From NCBI GenBank assembly GCA_029465975.1, contig CM055760.1, positions 6,047,313 to 6,111,312 of the forward strand: a DNA stretch of 64,000 bases, in the 5' to 3' direction. A program made the translations under genes and the position numbers. The notes beneath the pieces were generated by a model. The model searched no databases, had not been told where the DNA came from, and saw nothing but the letters and a program-made list of their open reading frames with translations. The DNA is from Dallia pectoralis (taxonomy: Eukaryota > Chordata > Actinopteri > Esociformes > Umbridae). How positions within the stretch are numbered: position 1 is the stretch's first letter; the number at the start of each line of letters is the position of its first letter. Shown here piece by piece: positions 36,135 to 48,887 of the stretch.

Positions 36135-39100
36135 CTACTTGATTGTGATGTTGATGATGCTTATGTCTTCATAAGGTTTGTCTGTTTTCGGGTTGACTTT
36201 GACATTAGAGATTCTCTGAACCACCTCCATTCCCTTGGTACTCCGGCCGAACACTGTGTGCTTGTTGTCTAACCAGGGCTGGAAGAGCGGTAATGAGAGA
36301 TAGCAAGTTAAAAAAATATAAGAACACAGTTGTACATGAAAATCCACCTCAGAAAACAATCTGACGCCCAGTAACTAAAAACGGCCCAACTAAAAACGTC
36401 AGTTAGCCCTTGGTTACCGTTGGCACGACGGTGACAAAGAACTGTGACCCGTTGGTTCCGGGACCTCCGTTGGCCATACTGAGGGTGTAGGGCCGGTCGT
36501 GTCTCAGCGTGGCGTGGAACTCGTCCTCAAACTCCCCTCCCCAGATGCTCTCCCCTCCCATCCCGGTTCCCGTAGGGTCCCCTGTCTGGATCATGAATCC
36601 CTGAACACGAGAAAACAGTCAAAACCATGTCACATAAGAGGTCCATAAAAATGAGCAGTTCTGAACTGTCCTACCTTGATGACCCGGTGGAATATGTGGC
36701 CGTTGAAATATCCGTTCCTGCTGTGAACACAGAAGTTCTCCACCGTTTTGGGACATCTGAAACAACCAGGCTTAGAATAAGTACATACATCCACATCATT
36801 ATGTGTAGGGTCCTGAGGTAAATTAACAGAATAACACTGTGCATTTCTACCATCACCAATTCAAACTGGGTGGGCGGTTCTCTACAACAACACGGCGAGA
36901 CCTACTCGACAGGGAACAACTTGATGTGGATGTCTCCCATGGTGGTGTGGATGATGGCGCTGTCTGAAACCCTCTTGGGTCCCTCGGCCTGGGTAGCAGC
37001 CATCACCTCCTCCTTGGAGGGCTTCTCATTGAACACGTCACGGTCCGACTCGGCACTCTTAGTGTCCTCTGGCTCCCGCTTAGAGAACTACAGAGACAAA
37101 AACGACGTGCGAAAACACACACAGGGGACAATATAAAGCAACTGAGGAAAAAATATATATATAATAATATCTTGTCTATTTTTGGGCTGCCTACAATCGC
37201 CCTTCAGGGCGGAATCAAGTTTCTCACCATGTAGAAGCGGTTCTTCTTGAAGGCGGTGCAGAAGATGGTGGGATCTGGAGTGGTGCTCTGCAGGGCTGGG
37301 TTGTCTGATGCCTTCATCTCGATAGTGGGAGCCACGCTGCATGCCTTAGCCACACCCTGGAAGAGGCTCAGCTTCACCACACGGATGTTCTCCAGCTTCC
37401 CTAGGATGCGCACGCATCTGAACAGCAACAGGCCGGTAATGGGACACTTCTTCCCCTTCACCTCAGACACATGATATCGGTAGTTCATCGGACAACAACG
37501 GCGTTACGTACCTGTTGGTCTCCACGTTGATGACCTTAATTCCCAGCATGGTCCCGTAGAGAACAAAGTGACCCGTCTCGTCGAAGATGATGTTGGTGAG
37601 CCGGATGCCGTCCACCTTCTCCAGCTCCCTCTCCACCGCCATCCTCCGACCAAACTCCATGTCCGGCAGCTGCTGTTTCATCTGCTGCAACTCTGTGAAC
37701 ATCTACGGAACGGGGTCACCGTAAAAAAAGCGAAATTAACACGATTCAGGTACGTCCTCTAAGACTGTGGCTCCCAACCATTTTCAGTTATTATACCGAC
37801 AAAATCATTTCGATCTGCTCTGAGCACCTCTCAGGTGCCCTTGCATGTTAAACGTATTGGTAAGCCTATGGTGTCATGAATGTTCTTAAGTACTCTCTAT
37901 TTATAGGCTAGGTACCCCCAGGGGTCCTCATACCCTTGGTTGAGAACCACTGCTTTAAAAACAATTGCAAATAAGCTGTCAATTTGTGTTTCTTTGTTTT
38001 TAGCAATGAGTAGTGAAGGAATGAACGGAACGTACAGATAATGACTCGTCAAACACCCTCATCAGTTTCCCCGTCAGGAAGCGGAAGATCCTGACTTTTC
38101 TGTCGGTGGCGATCGTCGCCATCTTCTTCCCGTCGTGGGAGAAGGCAAGGCTGGTGGGGTAGGTTTTGTTTTTGGCAAATTCATACAAGTCCGTTTCTGT
38201 CTTATACTCCCAGTCCACGTGGCGTGGGAACTTGAACTCGCTTGGAAGGCCGGTCCAATACTCCAGCATCCCGGCCTTGTCAGCGGAGACGATGACCCGG
38301 TACCTGGGGTTGAGACGGATCTGGGACAGCGGAGACGAGTGCATCTTGTCAAAGGTGTGGAGCTTCTCATTGGTTCCCCGTCCGTCGTAGACAAAGATCT
38401 TCCCGGTGGATTTCTCGGAGCAGGCAACGCAGCAAATGGCATCGCCTGGGTTGTATATCCACTCGCACTGGCCGGGGTGGAAGCTACACACACGACAAAG
38501 TGTATCAAGTCAGGTAGGAGTGAAAATGTGTGCCGTTGATCGAACACTTATGGAAAGTTTTGAAGTCCATATAAACACTAAGCAAAAGATGTCAACTCAC
38601 CCAAGCTTTAGCATGTTGATCATGTCGAAGTTGACAACGTCAAAAACTTTCATGGCCTGATCGTCTCCGACAGAACAGAAAAGAGCCCCGTCAGCACTAA
38701 CCGATATACACTCTATCACTCCTGTAAGAAGTAGAGCAAGACGATTCACATTAGCAGTGCATTCACGGTGTAAATCTACAGCCAGTATGAGGTCGCGCTG
38801 GCATTCGTATGCATTTGCATTCCTACCCAGGTGACTGCGGAAGTGTTTGACGAACTCTACCCCCTCGTCTTCCTTCTTCTTCCAGAACTTAACATGTCCG
38901 TCTTGACTGGCGGTGATGATGAAATCTGTCCTGGAAATGGATACATGACTGTAATGGCACTTCTACTGTTTTATTTTAGTGTACCAGTGATCACACCCAA
39001 ACATATTCAACCTGAACATTGTTCTGCAGTTCGAATTAATGGTCTCAGACAGTCTTGTCCAGGGCATAGATGCGTACTAGAACTAGAAACTCAAAAGTAG

Positions 39101-39519
39101 TACCTACTTGGAACAGACAATGTGCGTTATAACGTCCCTGTGCATGTAGCTTCTCTCATACATGGCTGCTGATGGCAAGTTGTCCAAATAAACACGTTCA
39201 TACTCCAGCACTGTAAAGATAGAGAATAACAGTATTGTCCTGTAATATTGTATGACCTGTTGGCACTGGAACTTGATAGGAATACGGTACAGACAAAGTT
39301 AAAACATAGCAGTGCTGGTGTGGTAACAAAAACATAGCGCGCACCATGGCAAAGGGTTTTAACTATCCAGCCTTCATTTTAAATACCTTTTCTTTTTTTG
39401 ACCTGCGTTGCCTCATTCGGCATGGGTCCCACCCACTCTTCCTCGTCTCCATCTTCTCCTTCAGCCTCAATATCGTCTACTTTTCGTTTCAGATCTGCGT
39501 GCTCTGTAGTGGACGCCAT
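36135..39519 (-). CDS. ppwd1: Peptidylprolyl isomerase domain and WD repeat-containing protein 1
   Basis: Eleven exons on the - strand: 39519-39387, 39210-39108, 38930-38827, 38721-38601, 38483-38036, 37702-37512, 37417-37228, 37087-36906, 36756-36675, 36600-36418 and 36278-36135. All junctions keep phase. The product is 626 aa (human 646). An acidic N-terminus leads to WVGPMP, then WD40 repeats to about residue 350, a linker, and a cyclophilin domain at about 472-626. The catalytic Arg (F-H-R motif) is R515, and the Trp that lines the proline pocket is W581 in TPWLDNKHTVFG, so the isomerase should be active. PPWD1 is a nuclear cyclophilin of the activated (C-complex) spliceosome. The start codon lies in CAACAATGGCG, a YY1-like context often found at housekeeping starts. 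It is tail-to-tail with trim23, and its 5' end faces the 3' end of srek1ip1. Confidence 0.98.
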
Positions 39520-40407
39520 TGTTGCCGAATGAAGTGTCCCACTACGGTTACCGTCCGCACACAAATTGGCGGACTTGGGAGAAAACGCTATTCTTAATAG
39601 CGCCCCCTGCAGTACAAACTCGCAATTAAGTACATTATGGATCTGCAGCAAATCATTTAAGTGATTTAAATCGGCCTCGTTTCCACCACATTAATCTTCA
39701 ATGATCGTCATCATATCGTGAAAATATAGAAAGAGGTTGCACTTCTGCACGTTGTGCTCCCAAAAGCTGGTGCCTTTCGCCTGTAATATCGATGCATTTT
39801 TATTTCCCCACCAAGTATTGAAAATAATACTGCATCCGTTTAGTAAAAGATAATTCATTTTCTTGTCCCTTCAAAACACACAAGGCACACATTTAACGAG
39901 AGGTTTTATTACAGTTTTTTTTCTACAAAAATAATGATAATAAAATATGGAAGCATTACATCCTTACCATCCCAAAAATGGAAAATACAGAAAGGATGTG
40001 CTTACAAATCTGCCTTTCCAAATCGGCTACCTACAAAGTTTAACATTAATCAGATAACCCTACAGGCCTTCTATCTATAAAATTGCCTTCAATTGAAAGC
40101 TCCATCAAAAGAGACGTTTCAGTCATTACCAAGGTCAAACAGGTAACAGTAAATGTCCATTGTATTATTTGTAGCAGAGGCAAATTAAACCAGCATGATC
40201 GATGACCCTGGAATCTGTGACACATGAAGGTCAGGTATCCGCACCTACAACTTTCCATAAGACAAAAATAATTAAAATATATTTTAAGTAATATGAAAAT
40301 ATGAAATATCTTATAGTAAAGTTTGTTAAACAAAGAAAACGATGTCGTTTTTATGTCCTCTGTAGAATGTCATGTTAGAACTCACAAAACCTGTCCCTTA
40401 CATTTTC
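39520..40407 (-). promoter_or_regulatory. Spacer holding ppwd1 promoter and srek1ip1 3' UTR
   Basis: On the - strand this is the end of srek1ip1 followed by the ppwd1 promoter. AATAAA at 39910-39905 (- strand) is the likely srek1ip1 polyadenylation signal, about 500 nt after its stop. That leaves under 400 bp for the ppwd1 promoter. No TATA box was seen. Confidence 0.5.
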
Positions 40408-43400
40408 TCAATCAGTGTCAGAGGTTCCAGTGGAGCTGTCGGAGGAGGACGACTCGTGTCTCTTCTTCGGTTTCTTCTTATGACTATGTTCCTTTTTCCC
40501 TTTCTTTTCCTTTTTGACTTTTTTCTTGTGGGTTTTGTGTTTTTTTCTCTTCTTGCTCTCGTCATCGTCACTCGATGAATAAGATCTACAAAACAAGGAA
40601 ACGCGCAGTTATGGAAAAATTCAGTTTACAACTAACACTATGCAGAATTATTTCTCACTGAAATTAAAAACATTGAGCTGTACCTCTTTTTTTCGGACTT
40701 TCGATCTTTACTTTTCCTCCTCTTGTGTTTTACCTTTCGGGCGTCGTCATGGGTACCTTCCATAAAAAACAGGAACACATAAAAAAGAATGAAAGAGAGA
40801 ACACGGTTGATTATGGCTCCTAAACAGTTATTGTCTCCAAAAACACATGTAGTTGAGCAATACTAAGCCGGGTACAACCGAATAGCTGTTGTCTGTTGTA
40901 CTTTATAAACCTTTTGAGTCTTTTCCTCCTCGCCCCAGCTTGTCGTTACTCAGATTTTCCGGCTCATCCTCTGAACTTTCCTCGCTGCTTGTGCTGCTGA
41001 CGTCAAGGACGATGTCTTTTCGGGGGTCCACACGCACAAAGTTACGACACTCAAACGTCAGGTGGCCAGCTAATGAAATGGCACAGGGTAGAGGGAGTGA
41101 GAAAGTAGAGAATGACTTTAGAAAGTAAGTGTTGGGGGTAATGTATGGTTAAGGGGACAGCAGAGAACATTCTGGAACTGATTAATGTACAGTCGTCAGA
41201 AACAATATACAGAATGAGCAATAGAAATCCCTTACAGTAGCCACATTTCTTGCAGCCAGCTCTGACGTTGTCCTTATTGGGACCTGTCAAGTTCACACAC
41301 AAATAAATACACAATAAAAAACATTGAAAAATAGCAATGCCCACACGATTATAGAACTTGCATTTATGAAATCCATCCATTCTCTCAACCAGCTTCATGA
41401 GGTAGTAACCTAAAATGCATTTAGAATTTCAATTATAAGGTCTGCATTGGCCGGCTCTGATGTGGACCGCGACCGGAAAGAATTACCTCCGGTGCAGGGG
41501 ATCCAACCGGCCTCTGAAACTGGCAATTAGCCGCACCTCAGATAGAGTTCAGGTACCTCACAGAGTTCAGGTAACAGGCACATCTCAATATCAACTGTTC
41601 ATAAAATAATGCATGAATCGGGCCTTTATGGTTGAATTGCTACAAATAAATCACCACTGAAGCAGCACTCCAGTAAGAGGACACTTGATTTGGCCGAGAA
41701 ACACAAGAAATGGACATTAGAACGGTGGAAATGTGTCATTTGGTGTGACAGATTAAGATTTTTGGTTCCAACCTCTGTCTTTGTGTGACGCAGAGTGAGT
41801 CGAACAAATGGCCTCCGCATGTGTGGCTTCCAAGCGTGAAGCCTGGTAATGTGCGTTGCTTTGCAGACGACACTGCCTGTGATTAATTCAAAATTCAAGG
41901 CACACTCAACAAGCGTGGCTGTCACACTCTGCAGCGATACGCCATCCCATTTGGTTTGCACTTAGTGGGACTATCATTTCTTTTGTCAAGGACATCGCTG
42001 CAGAGGACATTCTAGGTGATTACATCACGGTGTAGAGAATGCCAAGTGTGCAAAGCCGCCATGAAGGCAAAGGTGGCTACTTTAAAGAACAGAAGTTATA
42101 AAAGTTTTTTGTTTTGTTGAACACTTATTTGGTGAATACATGATTCCATTCGTGTTAATTTATAGGTTTGATGTCTTCGCTACAATTCTGCAATGTAGGC
42201 AATTATTAAAAATCAAGAAGGGAATGCAAGTTAGTGTGTCCACCGTTTCTCTGGTACTTAAAATCTGATTGAATTCCATCACCCTTCTTGTCTTAACTGT
42301 GCATCATTTTACTCTGAGAATCCTTTTGACATCCAACCTATCCAGGCACAGTTTACCCACCCCTGCTCTACTGCCATAGTGACCGAGCATGAGGCCCATT
42401 GTACATCAAATGCTCCAAGGGTGAGGGTGACCCTGTTCTGATCCAAGCTTGTTATTTTTGCTGTGTCATGTTTCCATTACACACCTGCACTTAACACCCC
42501 TATTTACATGTTTCCATTGCATAACAGACTTCAAGTGTGTGTGTGGGTTGTCAAGAGCCTATGCGTTGCTGTGTTGGCAAAGAAAAATAAATTACCTTTA
42601 TTTCCTCATTTCAAATAACATATGTTGCTTTTGTAAGTGTGATGCTAACTATAGACAACATATGTGGATGGAATAAATAAAAAAAATAAAGTGGCTATAC
42701 AATTGTACAGAATGTTATAATAACTTAATAAGAGCGGTGATATACATTTATTTAGATTGACAACTACAGATTTACAGTTGCAATATAAATATAAATTCAG
42801 ATGCTGGGAAGCAGTTTTGGATGCAGTATAGTGTAAACAGTTTTAAGGTGGCATGTATAGTCTATGTTGGTATCTGTGGGACAGATCGCTGATTGCAGTA
42901 CAGGTAAGGAACCTCTATGGTGGTGGGATTTTTGTTGACATGACCGACATATAAATCTTGCATGCCAGAGAATCGGTTACTGACTGGGTTACCTCTACTG
43001 TCACAGTACGTCAATAACCTAGTCTGAATATAATTCAAGCATGTTAACATTACGTTAACATTACGCAACCTGCCTTTGTCCAAATCTGTGTCTATATTTG
43101 AACATTTTTAAAGTACTTTTAGAATGGTCTTTGAGATAATTTTATTCATAAAAAAATGAACATACCATATGCCTGCACTGTAATTTGTTTTGTATTAATT
43201 AAAAACGTTGTCATTCAGTAATAATAACCACTTGATAATGTAATACATTTCACAGTGCTTATTATGTTAACAATTAAAAAAAGATATTTCACCGGCCAAG
43301 CTGCTTTAACTAGGCCTGTATATTTTAAACCTTGATTAATCGGATTAGTAAAATACTGCGACTATTATCAGACTAATAGGGAGGCAAAAACAATGGCATA

Positions 43401-43614
43401 AGCAAATTAAGTTAATGATGTAAACACTAAACGACAGTTCAATCGAAGTTGCTAAATTGTAATAACGTTTTAGCTAGCTAGCCTAGCGGCAGGCATACAT
43501 TTTGTCCAAAACATGCAATTAAATTAATATCAGCTATAGCTAGGAACCTCTATTACTATTCAAATATGGCTGCGAGAAGTATAATGTTTGATCAAGCCTA
43601 CCTGGTGCAGCCAT
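40408..43614 (-). CDS. srek1ip1: SREK1-interacting protein 1 (P18SRP)
   Basis: Five exons on the - strand: 43614-43602, 41283-41236, 41069-40911, 40756-40684 and 40585-40408. The product is 156 aa (human 155). Exon 1 codes only four residues plus one base. A CCHC zinc knuckle is formed by C15, C18, H23 and C28. It is followed by a conserved RVDPRKDIVLDVSSTSSE segment and a long Lys/Arg-rich, Ser-rich tail ending in STGTSDTD. The protein binds the SR-related splicing factor SREK1 and is thought to modulate splice-site choice in nuclear speckles. It starts head-to-head with cwc27. Intron 1 (41284-43601) contains a Tc1 relic. The knuckle has Tyr-Ser-Gly-His where human has Tyr-Pro-Gly-His. Low complexity of the tail makes exons 4 and 5 rest on phase and RS/K-rich character more than on alignment. 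Confidence 0.95.
41445..42270 (+). mobile_element. Degenerate Tc1/mariner transposon relic in srek1ip1 intron 1
   Basis: Segments in order match a salmonid-type Tc1 element as I remember it: CACAGAGTTCAGGTAACAGG (about 41557), GCATGAATCGGGCCTT, GAAATGGACATTAGAACGG, TTTTTGGTTCCAACC, CTGCAGCGATACGCCATCCC, TAGTGGGACTATCATTT, then AGAGAATGCCAAGTG and a 3' end with GATGTCTTCGCTACAATTC. The transposase frame is full of stops and shifts. A large internal deletion after about 41993 removes the region of the catalytic DDE triad. It lies antisense to srek1ip1 and cannot move. Confidence 0.85.
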
Positions 43615-44351
43615 TATAACACGTTATAGCCAAAAAACCTTTTTTGAGTCTTGGTCCTCAGCTACTGCATTGACAAATATTGAACCACATTCGAAGTTCC
43701 CTGTGGGTCCTCTACAAAATAGCTCCGGTGTGAAACAGCAACTGGTTAGTTACTCTTTTGTTTTGCCTCTTCATCAAAAAAAACGAAGAAACAGATTTCA
43801 CACAGACCCTTAAGAAACTGTGCCTAATGATTTCACTCTCCGAATTTAATAAATATAATTGATAATTGAGGGATTGTCATTATCTTTGGCAGTCTTCCTC
43901 CTAGCAAGCACATTATTTGTTTGGGGGTCTGAGGAAATTGTAACACACGGGCACCTACATATTTACGTGGGGGAGTATGAAAATAACAATTGATGAATAT
44001 ATTAATATGTGCGTTTATTTACGCAATATGTTTAAAGAAATATTTATGAAGTTCGTTTTAATTTACAAAAAATGACACTCAAAGTAAAATAAAGAAATGA
44101 TGCTCTTAAACATTGACTTTGAAATCACCATCACCCCCAATGAATCGAGGTAAACATTAGCGCCCACGTTTTAATAACATGGCGGTGTGTTAGCAATAGT
44201 TATACCAGAAATATTTTCTCGTTTGCACTGTGTGTGCGCGAAATAACTAGAAAGATATTTTTGAAAATAAACATTTCAGCTATTTCTGGTGGGTAATTTA
44301 CAAAGATAAAGGATTCTCTGTCTCTGGTTGTTCGTTAATCTCAACGATAGA
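43615..44351. promoter_or_regulatory. Shared (bidirectional) promoter of srek1ip1 and cwc27
   Basis: The two ATGs are 737 bp apart and diverge. A YY1-like ACATGGCGG is at 44178-44186, facing cwc27. The interval is AT-rich with no TATA-box pair at suitable distances. The head-to-head arrangement is, as far as I recall, also present in human. Confidence 0.55.
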
Positions 44352-47300
44352 ATGAGCAACATTTACATTCAAGAGCCTCCAACAAATGGAAAGGTGAGCT
44401 GAGCTTGCTTGACACAGCAACTGCTATTCCCCCAAGGAAGTACAGCACTATAATTTTATTACCCACGGACACATTCATGTCTTTCATGATGGCTTTTAAT
44501 AATAAATACTTTTTATGTATACACTACTATTCCCCCGCACGTTACACACACACACACACACACACTCACACACGTTATAGTAAGAACTGCTCATGGAAAT
44601 AGTATGAAAGTAGATCAGCAACTGTCGATTTGTTTCCCGTAACTAGCTGGCTAATTTGAATATAAAAAACATTATTATTTATTGATAATTTTTTTACATG
44701 AACCAAAGAATAAAAACTGTGCAAAGTATTGGACCAATGTCAATAGTCAGTATAATAATACTGTCCATATTCTCACTTCATTATGTGTATTTTGTAGCTA
44801 TGTATATTCTGTATACTGTTGTAATTCTGTTTATTTTATTTTTTATTCTTCTAACTACGTAGTTACGTAGTTGCCTGCCATGTCACAAGAATTTCATTGT
44901 GCAGTTTGATGCAAGTCATTCTGTACACATGACAATAAAATACTTTGACTTTGAATAGCTGAAAAAAGATATCTGAAAAAATATTTGTAGTACCAGTCAT
45001 GTGAAATCCAACTGTGTTAGACAGCAACATCTTAGAACTTGTTGCATATTGGGTTGGTATTTCTGTTAGTTTAGTGGCGGCAAGATAAAGAAAATTAACA
45101 AGTAGAAGGAAACTCCCTTAAAAGATGACGTACACATTAGGTAGAATGATACATGGAGTAACTTGTTTGAGTTTTCATTGTTCAATTACCATGCTTCACT
45201 TTGAAATTGTTTTACCTATAGTATATAACTGTATAATCGTTAAACCAAAAGCAGTTGCAGCCCTACTGTAAAGTCATGTGCCTCTCCCTCAGGTTCTGAT
45301 CAAGACCTCAGCTGGCGACATTGACATTGAGCTATGGTCCAAAGAGGCTCCCAAGGCTGCCAGGAACTTTGTCCAGTTATGTATGGAAGGTAAGAACTGA
45401 CTGATTATCTCCAGCTGGGATATAACACGCAAAGGTACTTAACAATAATTCTATTTTTCTTGCCATGCCACAGGCACCAGCTGGCTGTAAATTATCTTGG
45501 TTCTCGTTCTCAGGCTACTACGATGGAACCCCGTTTCATAGAGTGGTGCCAGAGTTCATTGTCCAAGGAGGGGATCCCACTGGAACCGGGACTGGGGGCG
45601 AGTCAGTCTATGGACGGCCATTTAAGGTATCTCAATCATCTCACTGTTTCAGTTGGTGCTCCCCCTGAAACATGATGATGTACACACACATTTGCTTAAC
45701 CTTTCCAACTGGTACTCTTTGTGATCGTATCTATCTACCTGTCTTATCTATCTTAGTGTCTGTCTTACAATCTCACATCTCCAATAATGAATTTGCTTCT
45801 GTCGCCCATTCTCAGGATGAGTTCCATTCCAGACTGCGCTTTAACAGACGAGGTCTGGTTGCCATGGCCAACGCAGGGCCCCATGACAACAGCAGCCAGT
45901 TCTTTTTCACCCTGGCTCGGGCTGATGAGCTCAACAACAAACACACCATCTTTGGAAAGGTGAAACTTTGGAAGGGTCGAGCGCGGTGTTCCGCTGGTGT
46001 AATCAGAGCCGACCCTGTTCTAAATGTTTCTGTACGTTTGTCTTCTTTTCCTCAATTGCAGGTGACAGGAGATACTGTGTACAACATGCTGAGGTTAGCA
46101 GAAGTAGATTGTGATCAGGAGGAAAGACCTTTAAATCCACACAAGATACGTTCCACTGAGGTACTTGTTGTTTTTGGTTTGCATCACGCAAAGGCAGCCA
46201 TACATTTATTTAACACACATTCTGTCAGTATATGTTGCGTTAAACTGTCTTAATACAGGTGCTGCATAGCCCCTTCGATGACATCGTTCCACGTGAAACG
46301 AAAAAATCGAAAAAGGACGAGGACAAAAAAGAGGGGAAGAAATCTCAGTCTAAAGCCACCAAGTTAGTCTTCCGTTCACCACTCTACTCTTTATCTGCTT
46401 CTCGGTTTGACTTGACAATTTGATGTGTGACACTCTCGTTCTGAATGGCCATATTGGTTTTGTCAGGAACTTCAGCCTGTTGTCGTTCGGAGAGGAAGCT
46501 GAGGAAGACGAGGAAACGGTAAACCGGGTCAGCCAGGTAATTGTCTTCATGTGTGCATGTATGTGTTCTTCCAATCAAACACGTTGTCACCTAACCAGGG
46601 TTGCTCTGATAACATGTTCCTGCACACAGACGCTTAAGGGAAAAAGCAAGAGCAGCCATGACCTGCTGAAGAACGACCCACAGCTGAGTTCTGTCCCCGC
46701 AGTCAACAAGTAAGTCCACTTAGATACGGTTCAGATACTCATTAGCACATGCGTTGGATGGATTTATCTTAATCTATTTGTCTTGTGTTAAAAGGAAAAA
46801 GACCAAATGGGCACCTAGAGAAGAGGGACAGGTATATATATATATGCTGTTGTTTCTTAATCTGGTCTGTTTAATAAATATACCAAGCATCTACTTTTTA
46901 TGCATTTCTATCTGCTCCATATGTGGTATTCCTGCTTCTTTTCCCGTCTTTTTCTGGTCTATCTCTGTTTTTCCAACTTTTTCTCCGATCTTTTTCTGCT
47001 CAATCTTTGGTCTTCCTGCTTCCTCTCCCATCTCTCTGCTCTATCTGTGGTTTTCCTTCTTCATCTCCCATCTCTCTGCTCTATCTGTGGTTTTCCTTCT
47101 TCATCTCCCATCTCTCTGCTCAATCTGTGGTCTTCCTACTTACTCTCCCATCTCTCTGCTCAATCTTTGGTCTTCCTTCTTCCTTTCCCATCTCTCTGGT
47201 CAATCTGTGGTCTTCCTTCTTCCTTTCCCATCTCTCTGGTCAATCTGTGGTCTTCTTTCTTCCTTTCCCATCTCTCTGGTCAATCTGTGGTCTTCCTTCT

Positions 47301-48854
47301 TCCTTTCCCATCTCTCTGGTCAATCTGTGGTCTTCCTGCTTCCTCTCCTGTCTTAAGGGTGAAGATGATGAGGCTGCGGAGGGCGACGCTGATGGTGATG
47401 AAGAAGAGTATGACTCTGACGAGAGAAACGAGATGAGAGAACGCATCACCAAGAAGCTGAAGAAGATGAAGGACGATGAGAAGAAGAGTACCGAGCCCAG
47501 CGAGGAGGACCGAGGGAAGAGGGCAAACCGCAGGTAGATTCCAGTCAGTCATCCACCCAGTCATCCACCCAGTCATCCACCCAGTCATCTACCCAGTCAT
47601 CCTGCTCTTTTTATCTGCGGATGGTCGTTTCCTGTAAAGCGTTCATTATCGTTTATCGCTTGTTCATCCGTGTTTATTGCTTTGGTCTTTACATGTGATG
47701 AGAGGTTTGACTATGGATCCAACAGGTGGCTCTAGTGTGCAAGAGAATGTGAAATGAATGCCGGGCACGGCCGTTGTAGTTGTGCCCACTGTCCAGCCGG
47801 GGGCGACGTTGTACTTTGTCGAGAACAGAGCCGAGTCCGTCCATCAGGGTTGGGCTCAATCCCATTTAATTAAAAATATCAACCCCACTTCAATTAAACG
47901 TATACCTTTCATCATTTAAAAACATGGAAGAGTACGATATTTATATTGTGTATTTTGGGACTGGAATCGAAATACAACTGACCCCAACCCTGCCGTCCAA
48001 ACACTGGAGCCACAACGCAAGCCCTGACTCATTGTCCAGACAGTTGAGACACGTTGGATGGGTTGTCAATCTCTGATATAAAAGTCAAAAGAGGCCTGTG
48101 AACGAGTCTTGTGATAACTACGATGACGCAATAGAAGACAGGATTCCAGAGGTCTTCATCATAGCGATGGAGAACACAGTGATTCGGCAGCGTCCCCATT
48201 AGTGGTCCTCGTTAATCCGATATACAGGCTCTGGTAGGCTTATGCCAGCACTGATAACTCAACAGTGACTCCCTACCACTCACTTAGTCCAGTCTCAACA
48301 AGTTTAGTTCAGTCTTAACAAGCGAGGAAGATAATCGCAATGACAAACGCCGTGTCTGATTGAACACATCTGGTGAGAATGATAAAACATCTGTGGGTGA
48401 AAACCGCGGCGTCATAATAAACACTGCCATTGCCATTTTCGGCGACTTTAAGGAGCGATGACGCCCCTTTCGGGCAATCCACCCCAATCCGGAACTTTTC
48501 CACTGGTACCGACCCGTCCGCTGCAGGTACCTCTAGATGAAAGACAGAGCCAGGTGCACCTACCACACGATTATGCTAAACAAGTAATCATCCCTCTGCC
48601 AACACTCTTTCCAACGAAGAGGAGAGACAGTTGAGAGAGAGTGGAGTGGATGAAGATATCTAACAGGACATTTGTAACCTGGATAAAGCCGGTTGTCCAG
48701 ATCAGTTGCTGTGGAAACCCTGTAAGCCAGTGCTTTTGATGCCCACAGACCACCGGCCATGTCAGAAACTCCCTTATCCCGCGGCGTGTCCGTTTGTCTC
48801 ATCCACGTCGACGGGATGAGGACATGGCCTCGCTCCAGCAAGCCAGTCAGCTGT

Positions 48855-48887
<33 letters not shown>

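Noticed and set aside
46754..47537. Frames of 178-204 aa running through the repeat into cwc27 exon 10
   Set aside because: The exon part is real, but the upstream part is the 40-bp repeat in intron 9. The acceptor at 47357 and phase agreement with exon 9 explain the gene without it.
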